Source: Polaribacter dokdonensis (GTDB taxonomy: Bacteria; Bacteroidota; Bacteroidia; Flavobacteriales; Flavobacteriaceae). Taken from it: a DNA stretch of 64,000 nucleotides. A program made the translations under genes and the position numbers. The notes beneath the pieces are model-generated. The model saw only the letters and a list, made by a program, of their open reading frames with translations, did not search any database and was not told the origin of the DNA. Positions 55,574 through 63,141 of this stretch are shown here, piece after piece. The stretch's first letter is position 1, and every line of letters starts with the position of its first letter. The stretch is from the NCBI RefSeq assembly GCF_024362345.1, contig NZ_CP101505.1:1198001-1262000 (forward strand). The letters are read 5' to 3'.

Positions 55574-56492
55574 TGCTAATATTAATATTGATGATATTAA
55601 AATAAACTTCGACTCAAGTGGTTTATGGGTTTTAAATATTGCTATTGCAATTATAATGTTTGGAGTTGCTTTAGCAATTACTGTAGATGATTTTAAACGA
55701 TTATTAAAAAACCCAAAAATTGTTTTTGTTGGGGTATTATCGCAATTCATATTATTACCCTTATTTACTTTTTTAGGAATTTTATTGATAAAACCTCATC
55801 CAAGCTTTGCTTTAGGAATGATGATGATTGCAGCTTGTCCAGGAGGAAATGTTTCTAACTTTTTTAGTAAAATGGCCAAAGGTAATGCAGCTTTATCAGT
55901 AAGTTTAACTGCCTTTGCAACCCTGATTTGTATTTTCATGACTCCCTTTAATTTGCAATTTTGGGGGAGTTTATATGAACCTACAAATGAAATTTTAAAA
56001 ACTGTAGAACTTAATTGGGTAGATTTATTAAAGTTAGTTTCCTTAATCTTAGGAATACCTTTAGTTTGTGGAATGCTAATAAAACATTACCATTCAGAAA
56101 TGGCTGGCAAAATAGAAAAGGTTTTAAAACCTTTATCAATGCTAGTTTTTATAGCGCTTATATTTATAGCTTTTTCACAAAACTTAGATGTTTTCGTAAA
56201 TCATATTCATCATGTTTTAGCCTTGGTTGTGCTACATAATATATTCGCTTTCATTTTAGGCTATTTTACAGCAAAAGCTTTTAAACTCAATAAACAAGAT
56301 TGCAAAACAATATCTATGGAAACTGGAATACAAAATGGAGGCCTTGGGTTATTGTTGATTTTTGGCTTTTTTGATGGTTTAGGAGGAATGGCTTTATTAG
56401 CTGCTTTTTGGGGAATTTGGGATGTTTTTTCTGGAATGCTATTGGCTACTTATTGGGGAACAGAAAAAAAAGTGTCACTAAAAAAATCTTAA
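55557..56492 (+). CDS. Bile acid:sodium symporter family (SBF) transporter
   Basis: 311 aa with about nine to ten membrane helices. Conserved features are MIAACPGGNVSNFFSKMAKGNAALSVSLTAFATL (the PGGxxSN motif of the Na+-binding site) and ISMETGIQNGGLGLLLIFGFF (ExGxQN, the crossover motif). Both Na+-site regions are intact, so sodium-coupled transport of an organic anion is likely. The substrate need not be bile acids. The start at ATG 55557 overlaps the DUF4159 gene by 17 bp, which suggests translational coupling. Confidence 0.9.
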   Translation: MLLQTSANINIDDIKINFDSSGLWVLNIAIAIIMFGVALAITVDDFKRLLKNPKIVFVGVLSQFILLPLFTFLGILLIKPHPSFALGMMMIAACPGGNVSNFFSKMAKGNAALSVSLTAFATLICIFMTPFNLQFWGSLYEPTNEILKTVELNWVDLLKLVSLILGIPLVCGMLIKHYHSEMAGKIEKVLKPLSMLVFIALIFIAFSQNLDVFVNHIHHVLALVVLHNIFAFILGYFTAKAFKLNKQDCKTISMETGIQNGGLGLLLIFGFFDGLGGMALLAAFWGIWDVFSGMLLATYWGTEKKVSLKKS

Positions 56493-56522
56493 GTGAAAAA
56501 ATAGGGACCTTCCTCACTTAAG
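56488..56522 (+). other. Inverted repeat spanning the symporter stop codon
   Basis: CTTAAGTGA (56488-56496) and TCACTTAAG (56514-56522) are perfect 9-bp complements with a 17-nt loop; the TAA stop codon is inside the first arm. No T-run follows. It may be a transcript-end or stability hairpin. Confidence 0.5.
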
Positions 56523-56582
56523 ATAGTGAATTGGGGTATTCTTAATAAGAATTAAATTTACAAACAAAGAGAGAAACTAAAT

Positions 56583-56596
56583 ATGATTTAAATCAT
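56583..56596. promoter_or_regulatory. 14-bp perfect palindrome before the acyltransferase gene
   Basis: ATGATTTAAATCAT reads the same on both strands and centres 24 bp before the ATG at 56613. TGAT-TTAA-ATCA has the half-site form and 4-bp spacing of Fnr/FixK boxes (TTGAT-N4-ATCAA). A Crp/Fnr-family regulator is encoded at 42215-42790. Binding is only a hypothesis; AT-rich DNA makes such palindromes fairly common. Confidence 0.4.
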
Positions 56597-56612
56597 GTTT
56601 TAAATTTTACTT

Positions 56613-57671
56613 ATGATTTTAAAGAAGATTTGGTATAATTACGTAAAACTATTTTTAAGAATTAGTTTGAATTTCTATGCTAAAGAAATTAAAATTGTGG
56701 GTAGAAAAAACATACCCAAAAAAGGAGCCATTCTATTTGCTATAAACCATCCAAATGCATTGATGGACCCTTTGTTTGTTACCACATTTAACCCTAGAGA
56801 AAATCATTTTTTAGTAAGAGCAGATGTTTTTAAAAAGCCATTGGTTAAAAAAGCTCTAACTTCCTTAAACCTTATGCCTATTTATAGAATTAGAGATGGT
56901 AGAAAGCAATTGTCTAATAACGAAGAAATTTTTAATAAGTGTTTTAACATTTTAGCTAAAAAGGAAACGTTAATTATTTTTCCTCAAGGAGGCCACTCTA
57001 GAGATAGAAACATTAAACCATTAAGTAAAGGCTTTACTAGAATTGTATTTGGAGCTTTGGAGCAAAATAAAGACTTAAATATAAGTGTTATTCCAACAGG
57101 AATTACCTATCAAAATTCGTCTACTTACCCAAGTAAAGTATGTGTTCAGTTTGGAGAACCTATTGATTCTAAAACTATTTATACAAATAATGAAAAAGCA
57201 AAGGCCATAAATATTTTAAAGGAACAAGTTAGTAATCAACTAAAAGAATTAACGGTTCATATTCCTGATGATGAAAAATACCAAAAAACTTTAAAAAAGT
57301 TAAATGATGCGAATGTAGATTTTACAGAAGTTGATAAGGTGAATGCAATGATTCGAAATCAAAAATTTCCTGAACCAAAAGAAAAGAAAACAAATTATGT
57401 AAAACCTCTTTTTTACCTGATTTTACTTAATAGTATTCTACCCTATTTTATCTGGAAAAAATTCTCAAAAAATATTGGTGAAATTGAATTTATAGATACT
57501 ATGCAATATGGAGTAAATGTGGTTACTTTTCCTTTGTTCTATATACTACAAAGTATGGTTTTGTCTTTTTTCTTTGGTTGGCAAATGGCTCTCTATTACT
57601 TGATTCTATCTATTATTGCAGTTTATTTGCATACAAAACTGGCACCAATAAATACTGAAAACAATAAGTAG
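56613..57671 (+). CDS. 1-acyl-sn-glycerol-3-phosphate acyltransferase-type (PlsC) protein
   Basis: 352 aa. The acyltransferase domain lies at about 30-200, with NHPNALMDPLF (the HxxxxD catalytic pair) and IIFPQGGHSRDR in the position of FPEGTRSR. The Glu of the usual EGT is replaced by Gln-Gly-Gly. ISVIPTGITYQN follows. The C-terminal part has two membrane helices (VKPLFYLILLNSILPYFIW; then about 310-345). Phospholipid synthesis is the likely role, but the altered motif means the acceptor could differ. Convergent with the GH3-type gene. Confidence 0.82.
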   Translation: MILKKIWYNYVKLFLRISLNFYAKEIKIVGRKNIPKKGAILFAINHPNALMDPLFVTTFNPRENHFLVRADVFKKPLVKKALTSLNLMPIYRIRDGRKQLSNNEEIFNKCFNILAKKETLIIFPQGGHSRDRNIKPLSKGFTRIVFGALEQNKDLNISVIPTGITYQNSSTYPSKVCVQFGEPIDSKTIYTNNEKAKAINILKEQVSNQLKELTVHIPDDEKYQKTLKKLNDANVDFTEVDKVNAMIRNQKFPEPKEKKTNYVKPLFYLILLNSILPYFIWKKFSKNIGEIEFIDTMQYGVNVVTFPLFYILQSMVLSFFFGWQMALYYLILSIIAVYLHTKLAPINTENNK

Positions 57672-57698
57672 TTGTAGCTGAAAAAACATAAATAAGCT

Positions 57699-57773
57699 TA
57701 GCCCTGATTGAAGCAATTGTTTGAGCTCTTTTGAGGCACGAAAAAAGCGAGTGCGTAAAGCAGGAAATAGCTA
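57699..57773 (+). ncRNA. Structured RNA-like element, copy 2 (Flavo-1-like candidate)
   Basis: TAGC (57699-57702) pairs with GCTA (57770-57773). CCTG (57703-57706) pairs with CAGG (57761-57764), directly flanking the loops ATTGAAG (57707-57713) and GTAAAG (57755-57760), which are identical to those of copy 1. The 41-nt interior holds small hairpins (CTC-TTTT-GAG; GCAC...GTGC). It fills most of the 102-bp convergent gap between the PlsC-type and NagZ-like genes and ends right at the latter's stop codon. The call rests on the comparison with copy 1 and recollection of the Flavo-1 motif. Confidence 0.6.
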
Positions 57774-60692
57774 CTAATTTATAATTGCATCTTGAATAAC
57801 TTGCTGAATTTTTGTTCTCATATTAGACCTCACTAAACCTCTATTACTCATATTTGGATAGGTTCTATTTGATAGAAAAACGTAAACAATTCCACTTTGA
57901 GGATCTGCCCAAGTGTAAGTACCTGTAAAACCAGAATGACCAAAACTTTCATTTGAAACACAACCACAAGTTGCTTCTACTTTTGGATTTAATTGAGGTT
58001 TATCGAAACCTAAACCTCTTCTTACTTTCTTATCTTCATAATAACGAGTGTTGAACTTGTCTATAGTTTCTGGTTTTAAATATCTTCTACCACCATAAAA
58101 ACCCTTTTGCAAATACATTTGCATAATTTTGGCAACATCATTAGCATTCGAAAATAAACCTGCATGACCTGCAACTCCACCTAACATTGCTGCACCCATA
58201 TCATGCACATTACCATGAATTAACTGGTTTCTGTAATAATCATCTTTCTCTGATGGTATTATTACAGATTTATGGAACTTTTTTAATGGTAAGTAAGTCA
58301 TTCTATCTGCACCTAAAGATGCATAAAACTCCTCATCTACCAGTTTATTAAGGGGTTTTTCATATTTTTCTTCTAAGGCCTCTTTAAATAAATAATAACC
58401 TAAATCACTATACTTATAACCTTCTCTTTCTCTTTGTTCAACCTCTTTGATATATTTATAAATACTGTCTTTATAAGAGTGCTTTAAATATAAATTTTCT
58501 GCTACTTTCACATCGTAAGTTTTAGATTTTCTTCTGCTGTAAAACTGGTCTGAATTTAAGCCTGTTATACTATCTTGAGTAGCTTTATAAAAAGGAATCC
58601 AAGATTTTAAACGTCCAAAATGCGATAGAATTTCTTTTACTGAAACCTCTGCTTTGTTCGTATTTCTAAAACTTGGCAAAATATCTTGCAAACTTGCTGA
58701 AAGTGGTATTTTTTCTTCTTCTTCAGCTTTCATTATTAAAGGCAAAGAGGCTAAAATTTTCGTTAATGATGCTAAATCATAAACATCTGAATTTCTTACT
58801 TCTCTTTCTTTTTTATCTGTATGATAGCCATAGCTTTTTTGTAAAAAAACTTTACCATTTCTGGCTGCTAACACCTGAAAACCTGGAGCCATTTTTTCTT
58901 CTAAAATAACACTAGCTAAGCTATCTATTTCTTTTAGTTTTACTGAAGACATATTTACAGCTTCTGGAATTGTGTATTCCATTCTACTTAAACTGTACGT
59001 TTGTAAACCAAAACCTTCTTTAAAATCTTCTTTGATAGAAACAGGCAATTTACCATTAGCTGCAAAAGCTCCAAAAAGTAACTGAGCAGAAAGTTCTTGA
59101 GCTAGTTTACTATTTTGATATGAAACAACAATGGTTTCAATATTTGTAAAACTTTTGATTTGCAACATACTATAAGGACTTGCAAAAACATCTAAAATAA
59201 CTTCTTTTTCTCTTGCAATTTCTTGCAACCAAACCAATTCTTTACTCTTAAACTTATAACTTTTCCAAGGGTGATTGTTAGATTTATGGAAACCTATAAT
59301 AACTTTATTATAAGGCTCTAACCTATCTTTTAAATCACTTAAATTATTAGCGTTAACAACATCTATTTTAGTATAATTTTTAAGCATCTTTAAAAAGTCT
59401 CCTCCATTTGCATCACCCAATTTCACATAAGCAATCTTTTGTTTTTCTAAATTGGAGAAAGGAATACTTTGTTTTTCATTCTTAATTAAAGTAAGTGAGT
59501 TTTTTACCAATTCTCTATGCAACAAATCATCTTCTACCCTATTTAAGTCTTCGTGTAAATTTTCTAAAACTACAGGTTTGTAATTGTTTAAACCCATCCA
59601 ATATTTTGCTTTTAGAATTTTTCGAACAGAAAAATTTAAACGCTCTTCAGTTAATGTATTAAGTAATAAACCTTGTTTTATGATGTTTACAGTAGCTGGC
59701 ACATCTTGTGGAATTAGCAACATATCATTACCTGCTTGAATGGCTGCCAAATCAATTTCTGCAGAAGTAGAATAATCACTAGCTCCTTTCATATTTAAAC
59801 CATCTGTAATAATTAAACCATTAAAGCCTAATTCTTGTTGTAATAAATTAGTTACAACATTTTTAGATAATGATGTAGGCAAACTTGGGTTAGATTCTAA
59901 ACTAGGAATGTTTAAGTGAGCTGTCATTACACTTCCTATTCCTGCATCAAAAATTTTCTTATAAGGATATAATTCTATAGAATCTAAACGTGCTTTATCA
60001 AAATCTAAAAGAGGTAAAGTATGGTGTGAATCTGATGCTGTATCTCCATGACCTGGAAAATGTTTACCATTAGCCATTACTTTATACTTTTGCATTCCTT
60101 GAGTAAAAGCAATTGCTTTTTGAGTAACATTCTCTTTACTTTCTCCAAAAGATCTATTGCCAATAATAGGATTTTCTGGATTTACATTTACATCTAAAAC
60201 TGGCGCAAAATTAATATGAATTCCTAATCTTTTGCAATGCTGCCCTAAATGTTCTCCAAACTTTTTTACTAAAGAATCGTTTCTTATTGCGCCTAAAGTC
60301 ATGTTCCAAGGAAATCTATAAGTATCTTCTAAACGCATATCTAAACCCCATTCACCATCAAAACCAACCATTAATGGTAATTTAGAAATAGATTGGTATT
60401 TATTATTTAAAACTGCCTGTTTTTGAGGTGTGCCTTGCATAAATATTAAATTACCCACATGATATTTAGTTATCATTTCTGTAATAAAATCTTCATGTTT
60501 TTGATCTAAATTAGAATAGGCTTGTATCATGAATAATTGACCTATTTTTTCATCAATGGACATAGAATTCATGATACTATCTACCCAAATTTCTTGAGCT
60601 TCAAGATCGTTAGCAAGTAAAGGATCTACTCTTTGAGATTGTGCTTTGAAAGCAAAACCAATCAAAAATAATAGCAGTATTTTTTTTCTCAT
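57774..60692 (-). CDS. NagZ-like glycoside hydrolase (GH3) fused to a beta-lactamase-family serine hydrolase
   Basis: 972 aa from the ATG at 60690-60692 (MRKKILLLFLIGFAFKAQSQ, a signal peptide; a TTG six codons upstream is less likely). The GH3 domain covers about residues 30-360 and has GKHFPGHGDTASDSHHTLP near 210, the NagZ-type Asp-His catalytic loop of beta-N-acetylglucosaminidases. Residues ~590-970 are a class C beta-lactamase/DD-peptidase-like domain with SLTK (about 640), YSD in YKYSDLGYYL and GHSGFTGT. Both halves act on peptidoglycan in known relatives, so a periplasmic wall-processing enzyme is likely. It follows the next upstream gene by 21 bp. Confidence 0.88.
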   Translation of the reverse strand: MRKKILLLFLIGFAFKAQSQRVDPLLANDLEAQEIWVDSIMNSMSIDEKIGQLFMIQAYSNLDQKHEDFITEMITKYHVGNLIFMQGTPQKQAVLNNKYQSISKLPLMVGFDGEWGLDMRLEDTYRFPWNMTLGAIRNDSLVKKFGEHLGQHCKRLGIHINFAPVLDVNVNPENPIIGNRSFGESKENVTQKAIAFTQGMQKYKVMANGKHFPGHGDTASDSHHTLPLLDFDKARLDSIELYPYKKIFDAGIGSVMTAHLNIPSLESNPSLPTSLSKNVVTNLLQQELGFNGLIITDGLNMKGASDYSTSAEIDLAAIQAGNDMLLIPQDVPATVNIIKQGLLLNTLTEERLNFSVRKILKAKYWMGLNNYKPVVLENLHEDLNRVEDDLLHRELVKNSLTLIKNEKQSIPFSNLEKQKIAYVKLGDANGGDFLKMLKNYTKIDVVNANNLSDLKDRLEPYNKVIIGFHKSNNHPWKSYKFKSKELVWLQEIAREKEVILDVFASPYSMLQIKSFTNIETIVVSYQNSKLAQELSAQLLFGAFAANGKLPVSIKEDFKEGFGLQTYSLSRMEYTIPEAVNMSSVKLKEIDSLASVILEEKMAPGFQVLAARNGKVFLQKSYGYHTDKKEREVRNSDVYDLASLTKILASLPLIMKAEEEEKIPLSASLQDILPSFRNTNKAEVSVKEILSHFGRLKSWIPFYKATQDSITGLNSDQFYSRRKSKTYDVKVAENLYLKHSYKDSIYKYIKEVEQREREGYKYSDLGYYLFKEALEEKYEKPLNKLVDEEFYASLGADRMTYLPLKKFHKSVIIPSEKDDYYRNQLIHGNVHDMGAAMLGGVAGHAGLFSNANDVAKIMQMYLQKGFYGGRRYLKPETIDKFNTRYYEDKKVRRGLGFDKPQLNPKVEATCGCVSNESFGHSGFTGTYTWADPQSGIVYVFLSNRTYPNMSNRGLVRSNMRTKIQQVIQDAIIN

Positions 60693-60713
60693 ATTCTTTT
60701 TCAACTTCAATAT

Positions 60714-61199
60714 TTATACCAAAAAACGGTTGTGCCAGCTTTCTCTGGCTGGTATTTCCCATTTTTGCTCAAAATCTTCTTTTGTATTTACCATATTATT
60801 AAATACAATAGTGTCTTTTGTAATTTTATCTTCTTTAGCATACTTTTGAAAATCAGAGAGTTTTACTAAATTTATTGTATCATTATCTTTAAAAGTCACA
60901 TTCATTTTATCCATTAAATCGATATTTAAATCGTTTTGTAATTGTTGAATAAAACGCACTGAACTATCAATAGAGCAACCAGAAACATTGTTAAAACTCT
61001 CATCTACAGCCAATACTAAGAATTGATTGTATTTTATGGTAAAAGAGCCTTTTAAATTATCTCCATGCCTTGTCCAAGAATTAATGAACTGTTGGGTTTT
61101 GGTCGATATAAAATCGATCTCTTTATTGGTAAATTCTCTATTTGCTTGGTAAATCCAAACACGAGCATTATTGGGTAATTTTTTATATTCTGTAAACAT
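60714..61199 (-). CDS. Conserved flavobacterial protein, often labelled 'ABC transporter ATPase'
   Basis: 161 aa, soluble, no signal peptide. It starts MFTEYKKLPNNARVWIYQANREFTNKEID and contains GCSIDSSVRFIQQLQNDL with a conserved Cys, then FNNMVNTKEDFEQKWEIPARESWHNRFL. I see neither a Walker A motif nor an ABC signature, so the common database label appears wrong. Function is unknown. It sits between the exonuclease (40 bp) and the NagZ-like gene, probably co-transcribed. Confidence 0.7.
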   Translation of the reverse strand: MFTEYKKLPNNARVWIYQANREFTNKEIDFISTKTQQFINSWTRHGDNLKGSFTIKYNQFLVLAVDESFNNVSGCSIDSSVRFIQQLQNDLNIDLMDKMNVTFKDNDTINLVKLSDFQKYAKEDKITKDTIVFNNMVNTKEDFEQKWEIPARESWHNRFLV

Positions 61200-61239
61200 A
61201 ATTTTTGTTTGTTAGAATTTAGATAAAAATATTTAATCC

Positions 61240-62067
61240 TTATCTTAAATTAAATTTTTGCTGCAAAGCTTTTAGCTTATCTTCATCAGATAATGTTTCT
61301 TTTGGTGCAGCCATTCTTTCTTTTATTTGCTTTAAAACCTTTTTAGTGTATAAAGGAAAGTCTGCATTCTGAATCCAATTATGATAGCCAGGGTTCTCTG
61401 TTAGGACATCTTCTACAGTTCTTCCTTTATATTTTCCGAATGAAAAAATTTCTTGATTTTCTTCATTCATTAAAATAAAACCAGCAAAATCTGCTCTTTT
61501 ACCATGGGTAGAAAATTCGCTTAATGCATCTACTGAGTTACCTATATCATCGTATTTTTCTACTTGTGCTAATAATATTTCATAAGTAGCATTGGTATCT
61601 GCTTCAGCACCATGAGCGCCTTCTAATTCTTTACCACAATAAAATTGATAACCTGCACCTAATGTTCTTTGTTCTTTTTTATGAAAGATTACCTGAACAT
61701 CTATTGCTTTTCTGTCTTGCATATCAAAATCGATTCCTGCACGCATTAATTCTTCTGCTAATAAAGGAATATCGAATCTGTTTGAATTGAAACCTGCTAA
61801 ATCGCAACCAGCAATCATTTCATTTACTTTACCTGCCAATTCTTTAAAGGTAGGTTCAGTAACAACCTTCTCGTTTGTAATTCCATGAACATCTGTAGCT
61901 CCTTGAGGTATTTCTATTTCTGGATTTACCAACCATGTTTTACTTTCTTTATTTCCATTTGGAAACACTTTTAGAATTGAAATTTCTACAATTCTATCTG
62001 TTGCTATATTAACACCTGTTGTTTCTAAATCGAAAAATACAATAGGTTTTGTTAGGTTTAAATTCAT
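61240..62067 (-). CDS. DnaQ-like 3'-5' exonuclease with C-terminal DUF3820
   Basis: 275 aa. The DEDDh exonuclease fold covers about residues 1-175. Exo I is IVFFDLETTGVN (Asp13, Glu15), Exo II is AGFNSNRFDIPLLAEEL and Exo III is HGAEADTNATYEILLAQ (His and Asp of the DEDDh set). A DUF3820-like segment follows (FSFGKYKGRTVEDVLTENPGYHNWIQ, with FPLYTKKVLKQI). DNA-polymerase proofreading or RNA trimming are both possible. A free-standing role is suggested by the absence of a polymerase gene nearby. Confidence 0.9.
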   Translation of the reverse strand: MNLNLTKPIVFFDLETTGVNIATDRIVEISILKVFPNGNKESKTWLVNPEIEIPQGATDVHGITNEKVVTEPTFKELAGKVNEMIAGCDLAGFNSNRFDIPLLAEELMRAGIDFDMQDRKAIDVQVIFHKKEQRTLGAGYQFYCGKELEGAHGAEADTNATYEILLAQVEKYDDIGNSVDALSEFSTHGKRADFAGFILMNEENQEIFSFGKYKGRTVEDVLTENPGYHNWIQNADFPLYTKKVLKQIKERMAAPKETLSDEDKLKALQQKFNLR

Positions 62068-62125
62068 ATTGAGGTTTGGTTAATTCTTAAACTTGCATTT
62101 AAAAATTATATTTTTTTTAAGTTTT

Positions 62126-62980
62126 TTATTCTTTGTTTAATTCTGTTTTAAAATCGTCTAGTTTTTCTACTAGCTTACTAGATAATTTAGGTGCTTCAAA
62201 ATTACACTTCTCCAATTCTTTTAGCAATATTTCAGCAAAAATTAAACGAGCTGTAGGTTTATCATCTGCAGGAATTACAAACCAAGGTGCATTTTCTTCT
62301 GAAGTGTTATTTAGAACATCTTCATAACAGGTTTGATACTCATCCCAAAGCTTGCGTTCCTTTAAATCACTTGGAGAAAACTTCCAGTTCTTTTCTGGTA
62401 AATTTAGTCTTCTTAATAGTCGGTTTTTTTGCTCGTCCTTAGAAAGGTTTAAGAAAAACTTTAAAACTTTTGTTCCGTTTTTCACCAAATGGTTTTCAAA
62501 CTGATTGATTCTATCCATTCTATTTAAATAGAAATCATCATTTAAATCTTCTAAACTATTTACAGTTGGTATGTTTTCTGAAAATATATATTCTGGATGC
62601 ACTCTAGTTACCAAAACGTTTTCATAATGCGTTCTATTAAAAACACCAATTTTGCCTTTTTCTGGTAATACAATATAGTGTCTCCACAAAAAATCGTGTT
62701 TCAACTCTAATTCTGTAGGTACTTTAAAGCTATGCACTTCTACGCCTCTTGCATTTACATCTTTAAAGACCTCTCTTATTAAGCTATCTTTACCTGAAGT
62801 ATCCATGCCTTGTAAACAGATTAAAAAACCATATTTACCTTCTGCATACATTGTATCCTGTAATTCAGCTATTTTTTTACGAAGCTTTTTTAAACTTTTT
62901 TTAGCATCATTAATGACCTCTTTCGTCTCAAACTGAGCTAGTTTAACCTTATTTTCTACTTTATATTTTTCTAGTTGCAT
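62126..62980 (-). CDS. ppk2: Polyphosphate kinase 2 family protein
   Basis: Uses polyphosphate to phosphorylate nucleotides (or the reverse); 284 aa, single-domain. Walker A is GMDTSGKDS (residues 58-66). The lid and Walker B region are HSFKVPTELELKHDFLWRHY and GKIGVFNRTHYENVLVTRVHP. KFFLNLSKDEQKNRLLRRLNLPEKNWKFSPSDLKERKLWDEYQ is a hallmark of the PPK2 family. Whether it makes NDPs (class I) or NTPs (class II/III) cannot be told reliably from here. Single gene, divergent from the lipoprotein gene. Confidence 0.92.
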   Translation of the reverse strand: MQLEKYKVENKVKLAQFETKEVINDAKKSLKKLRKKIAELQDTMYAEGKYGFLICLQGMDTSGKDSLIREVFKDVNARGVEVHSFKVPTELELKHDFLWRHYIVLPEKGKIGVFNRTHYENVLVTRVHPEYIFSENIPTVNSLEDLNDDFYLNRMDRINQFENHLVKNGTKVLKFFLNLSKDEQKNRLLRRLNLPEKNWKFSPSDLKERKLWDEYQTCYEDVLNNTSEENAPWFVIPADDKPTARLIFAEILLKELEKCNFEAPKLSSKLVEKLDDFKTELNKE

Positions 62981-63141
62981 TCGTAAATAAATTATTCTTT
63001 AAATATAAAGAAATTAGTACTTCTAACCTCGTTTTTAGGACAAGGTTTTACTGAAATTAGTCTTAATATTTTCTTAATTATTTATATCTGAAAATAACTA
63101 ACTTTACAGCATTGATATTAAATTGATTAAAATAATTTTTA

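Noticed and set aside
60693..60710. TTG start of the NagZ-like gene at 60710
   Set aside because: It adds only KLKKN before the ATG that begins a normal signal peptide.
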